Shown in pieces: positions 31,595 to 34,402 of a DNA stretch of 34,402 nt (positions are counted from its first letter, which is position 1; the number at the start of each line of letters is the position of its first letter). This DNA comes from Synergistaceae bacterium. Lineage in GTDB: Bacteria > Synergistota > Synergistia > Synergistales > Aminobacteriaceae. Location of the stretch: positions 1 through 34,402 of the forward strand of contig JAFSUD010000094.1 in the NCBI GenBank assembly GCA_017445405.1, written 5' to 3'. The notes beneath the pieces are model-generated. The model was not told the origin of the DNA and searched no databases. It worked only from the letters and a program-made list of their open reading frames with translations. The position numbers and the translations under genes were made by a program.

Positions 31595-32845
31595 GACTCT
31601 CGCGCTCCCCAGCAGTCCCGCAGTAATGTCTTCACCGAGCATGAGGGAGTCCCTAGCCTCACGGACAGCCTGAAGACTCCCTCTCAGCTCCTCAAGCTGC
31701 ATTGCCGACGCATTAAGCCCCTCACTCAGCAATGATTCATCACACGCAAGCGCATACACAGCATTCTTCACGTCATCAATTCCGGCACAATTTTTTGCTG
31801 ACACATGAACTTTCTTAAGCGGTATTCTCGCCTCATCTAGTGCGCTCACGAGGTCGGATTTGTTAAGCACAGCGAGAGCCTTTCTGCCAGCAAGCATAGA
31901 CATGTAGCCTCTATCGTCATCATCAAGCCCGCGCGACGAATCGATAACGTATAGGCAAATATCGCCCTCACTCATGGCATCAAGAGCTAACCTCACGCCT
32001 TCAGCCTCGATAACGTCCTCCGACTCTCTCAGCCCTGCAGTGTCTGTGAGCCTCACGGGGATTCCGTCAATGATTAATCCTTCCTCGATGATGTCCCGTG
32101 TCGTGCCGGGAATGTCTGTAACTATTGCCCTGTTCCTGCCGAGAAGCGCATTCATGAGTGAAGATTTCCCTGCGTTGGGACGGCCGGCAATCACTACACG
32201 CACGCCTTCACGCAATATCTGCCCTGCACTGCATTGACTCACTAACTCCTCAAGCTCAGAGATTACCCCGTCGAGTCCGCCGTTGATGTCATCGCTGACT
32301 GTTTCGCCTTCAGGAAAATCTAGCTGAATCTCTAGGGATGACTGCAAAGCCAGAATCTCATCATGAATCTTGTGCGCCCGACTCGAGAGTTCCCCGGTGA
32401 GAGTCCTCGCTGCTGCGTGTAATGCCTCCTGACTCTTGGCCTGAATGACTCCGAGTACTCCCTCTGCCTGTGATAGATCTATTCTTCCGTTGATGAATGC
32501 ACGCCGTGTAAATTCTCCCGGTTCGGCTAATCTCGCTCCGTTCTTCACGGCAAGCTCCAGGCATGTCCTCGCAATCAAGCTCCCTCCGTGAGTGTGAATC
32601 TCTGCGGACTCTTCTCCGGTGTAGCTTCTCCCGCGCATGAACCTCACGGCTAGGACTCTATCTATCACTCTGCCTTCATCATCAAGAAGGCTCGTAAGGT
32701 ACATTCTGCCGTGCTCAGGGAACTCCTGACGCTTCACGAGCCTGCGCACAACATTAACGGCATCAGGGCCGGAAATCCGAACTACTGCGATTCCTGAATG
32801 CCCCAATGCCGTAGATATTGCCGCTATCGTGTCAGACCTGTGCAC
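31514..32845 (-). CDS. mnmE: tRNA modification GTPase MnmE
   Basis: With MnmG, adds the carboxymethylaminomethyl group to wobble uridine 34. The start is taken as GTG 32845, which gives MHRSDTIAAIST, the usual family N-terminus; a TTG at 32869 would add 8 residues. 443 residues. Folate-binding N-domain (GSLIARTCLELAVKNGARLAEPGEFTRRAF region), then the G domain: GRPNAGKSS (G1), GTTRD (G2), DTAG (G3), NKSD (G4). The C-terminus FCVGK is the catalytic Cys motif, so the true end is certain even though it overlaps the convergent fusion gene by 81 nt. Overlaps the upstream nucleotidyltransferase gene by 14 nt. Confidence 0.94.
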   Translation of the reverse strand: MHRSDTIAAISTALGHSGIAVVRISGPDAVNVVRRLVKRQEFPEHGRMYLTSLLDDEGRVIDRVLAVRFMRGRSYTGEESAEIHTHGGSLIARTCLELAVKNGARLAEPGEFTRRAFINGRIDLSQAEGVLGVIQAKSQEALHAAARTLTGELSSRAHKIHDEILALQSSLEIQLDFPEGETVSDDINGGLDGVISELEELVSQCSAGQILREGVRVVIAGRPNAGKSSLMNALLGRNRAIVTDIPGTTRDIIEEGLIIDGIPVRLTDTAGLRESEDVIEAEGVRLALDAMSEGDICLYVIDSSRGLDDDDRGYMSMLAGRKALAVLNKSDLVSALDEARIPLKKVHVSAKNCAGIDDVKNAVYALACDESLLSEGLNASAMQLEELRGSLQAVREARDSLMLGEDITAGLLGSARVSLLRVLGVDAGDELLDSMFSRFCVGK

Positions 32846-34121
32846 GTAACCAGTCTTCCGCCGCAGCAAGACTCGAGACCTTGCCTGTGCCGACTGCCAT
32901 ATCGAGGCCGTCGAGGAGTTCTCCGATTCTGCGTCCGGGCTTCATGTGAAGGAGGCTCATAACTTCGCGGCCGGTCATGTAGCGCGTTGAGCCTTCGGTC
33001 TGGAGCTTGACGTTCTCGAACCTGCGGAGCACCTGATCCAGATTCCAGCGGTTGGCCTCCAGAATATCCCTCACGCTGTCCATGAATCCTTCGGCCTCAG
33101 CTACGCACATTGCAAACTCTATCCCTATCTCCACTGCATCGCGCGTGTATTCCAGAACGTCTTTGCAGAAGTATTCTTCCGTTACAGGCTCGTAGAACTT
33201 CTTGTAGCCGTTGATGATTGCGATAACCTCGTCAATTATCTGCGAGGGAACATTCCAGCGCGTGAGGTACTCGTTGACCTTGTGGTCGGCTATGCGTGTC
33301 CTGTCGCTGCCGTCAAGCGTGCGCGTGCCGATTACGCTGAAGAGTCCTGCAAGCACAAACGCATCATTCTGCATTATCTTGCTCGTGTCCATCTTCTGCT
33401 CAATGATCCTCAGTACTTCGAGTATGTGATCGTAAATGCTTCTGCCCTCAGTCTTGCCGTCAGGTATTGATTTCAGCTCCTCAAGCTCAGGCAGGAAGTA
33501 CGGTATCAGGTCATAGTCATCGCAAAGCTCAATGAACCTGTGAGGCCTGCGGTGGAGTCCCTTCATGATTTCGCGTCCCCATCGTTCTGCAGGAATATCA
33601 TTCATTCTGTCTGCGTAGACATCAAGAAATGCCCTGACATCGCTCTCACTCTTCCAGAAAATATCCATCTCGAACTCTGCAGCAAATCTCAGCATACGCA
33701 GTATTCTCAAGGGGTCTGCGTCTATCAGGTCTACGTTGTCTCCTGTGAGGCGTATTACTCTGTTTCTGATGTCGAACCTTCCGCCGAACGGGTCAACTAC
33801 TCCGCCGTCTGAACGGATAGCTATTGCTTCGATGCTAAGGTCTCTGCACGCCAAATCGTCCTCTATGGTCTCGCCTCTGAGTCCGAAGGCGCGGAAAGTC
33901 GTCCCGAGCATCTCTCCTCTGAGTGCGGGATAAGGCCCTCTTGCGTCTACTGTTCCTGTCCCGAGATGGCGGGCAACCTGATACATGTCCTGTGTGTCGA
34001 TTGCGAGGGTGATAGTTTCCGGCTGGATGCCCATTTCGAGCATTCTTACTGTGTCGCCGACAAGCCAAGCCCTGTAGCCTGTCTCCTCTATCTTTTGGAG
34101 AACGTCAAGGTAATTGCGCAA
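32832..34121 (-). CDS. CCA-adding enzyme/poly(A) polymerase family protein with degenerate catalytic motif
   Basis: 429 residues, start TTG at 34121 with a strong SD (AAGGAGGAG). Overall it follows class II tRNA nucleotidyltransferases: head domain, RD motif (EDDLACRDLSIEAIAI, R93-D94), DPFGG, DPLRILRMLRFAAEF, the ERWGREIMKG segment and an HD-like region (YDHILEVL). The catalytic motif is altered: the usual VGGxVRD is VGDTVRM (21-27), and the two DxD carboxylates appear as T36 and T38 in PETITLA. It may have lost nucleotidyl transfer while keeping RNA binding. It is the first gene of a run with mnmE. A second, intact copy elsewhere in the genome would be expected. Confidence 0.82.
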   Translation of the reverse strand: MRNYLDVLQKIEETGYRAWLVGDTVRMLEMGIQPETITLAIDTQDMYQVARHLGTGTVDARGPYPALRGEMLGTTFRAFGLRGETIEDDLACRDLSIEAIAIRSDGGVVDPFGGRFDIRNRVIRLTGDNVDLIDADPLRILRMLRFAAEFEMDIFWKSESDVRAFLDVYADRMNDIPAERWGREIMKGLHRRPHRFIELCDDYDLIPYFLPELEELKSIPDGKTEGRSIYDHILEVLRIIEQKMDTSKIMQNDAFVLAGLFSVIGTRTLDGSDRTRIADHKVNEYLTRWNVPSQIIDEVIAIINGYKKFYEPVTEEYFCKDVLEYTRDAVEIGIEFAMCVAEAEGFMDSVRDILEANRWNLDQVLRRFENVKLQTEGSTRYMTGREVMSLLHMKPGRRIGELLDGLDMAVGTGKVSSLAAAEDWLRAQV

Positions 34122-34202
34122 AATAACTCCTCCTTATTATGTAAATATTATGGAAACGTATTGCGTAAGATTTTAACACGCACAATGACTTTCAGGAAAT
34201 GA
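34122..34202. other. Gap upstream of the nucleotidyltransferase gene
   Basis: Holds the SD of the minus-strand gene and AT-rich sequence. No clear promoter or RNA gene was found. Confidence 0.4.
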
Positions 34203-34402
34203 TTTAGTGTTTGTGATGATGCGGGGAAAATTAATGATGGCTTTGGTGATTATAATTTAGTAGATAGTACACGTGCAAGTGCATGTGAAGTATTGTATGA
34301 ATTATTTGTCGCAATGCAAATTGTTATAGACAAGCATATAGCCACCTGTTTATACACTGGTGTATGTACCGATACTGGTTGTTTTATGCATAATAATGTA
34401 CA
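34203..34402 (+). pseudogene. 5'-truncated DHH-family phosphoesterase (NrnA-like) fragment
   Basis: Open frame from just after TGA 34200-34202 to the window edge, with no start codon near its beginning. NDGFGDYNLVDS, SACEVLYELF and IATCLYTGVCTDTGCF match the middle of NrnA-type DHH phosphoesterases (nanoRNase/pAp phosphatase). The expected N-terminal DxD region is missing, and the place of the DHH motif reads CDDAG. Codon use is AT-rich (agt, tgt, gat, ata, tta), unlike the neighbours; the line at 34261-34320 is 35% GC. Likely a decayed or transferred fragment, or an assembly-edge join; the 3' part is outside the window. Confidence 0.5.

Noticed and set aside
34122..34202. tRNA gene near the CCA-enzyme homologue
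   Set aside because: No cloverleaf-like arms or T-loop sequence seen.

Overview
The window most likely comes from a Synergistota bacterium (Synergistaceae-like, anaerobic, probably gut-associated). The clearest marker is the C-terminus of the first protein, which carries a Gly-Gly-Cys-Asp-Ala-Gly motif, a hydrophobic stretch and a basic tail, as in the Synergist-CTERM sorting signal. A Na+-translocating decarboxylase beta subunit, a group-B-like [FeFe] hydrogenase, rubrerythrin and a periplasmic cobaltochelatase fit a strict anaerobe. Start codons are often TTG or GTG with strong Shine-Dalgarno sites. TAG, TGA and TAA all act as stops.

Layout. 1-4461: end of a Synergist-CTERM surface protein, then an OadB-type sodium pump subunit and a CPA2 antiporter, both on the minus strand. 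4462-5141: no intact gene, but a near-consensus promoter and a probable IS200/IS605 (TnpB-type) end remnant. 5142-12070: an orphan glycosyltransferase, then minus-strand hemW, lepA, a PIN toxin/antitoxin pair, rubrerythrin and the hydrogenase. 12195-18478: a small secreted Cys-rich protein, ogt, a proline-rich envelope protein, an MFS transporter, an FMN reductase-like protein, and an HD-domain/response regulator/histidine kinase operon. 18639-20606: periplasmic CbiK and a FecCD permease, followed by the 3' stump of a second permease copy. 20592-25769: a glycan operon. 25770-26365: a second PIN module. 26426-28691: ilvN and ilvB. 28943-34121: a secreted deacetylase/FAD-oxidoreductase fusion, mnmE and a CCA-adding-enzyme homologue with a degenerate active site. 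34203-34402: an AT-rich DHH-phosphoesterase fragment.

The most interesting region is the glycan operon (20.6-25.8 kb). It encodes a GT2 glycosyltransferase fused to a polysaccharide pyruvyl transferase, two tandem paralogous radical SAM proteins and a membrane-anchored SGNH hydrolase. Four simple-sequence repeats sit inside its reading frames: (ACAAC)5 between the only good ribosome binding site and the GT2 domain, C10 inside the pyruvyl transferase, G10 inside the first radical SAM gene and G11 inside the SGNH gene. As written, the first three put their genes out of frame and the fourth leaves its gene in frame. All three homopolymers would be in frame at length 11. This is the pattern of a multi-switch phase-variable (contingency) surface-glycan locus run by slipped-strand mispairing. 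I do not know of such a locus being described in Synergistota. The second radical SAM gene is broken by an in-frame TAG. The permease stump, the AT-rich centre of the GT2 gene and the abrupt start of the operon suggest that the cassette was assembled by recombination.

All calls come from reading the sequence. No database searches were run, so family names rest on recognised motifs.
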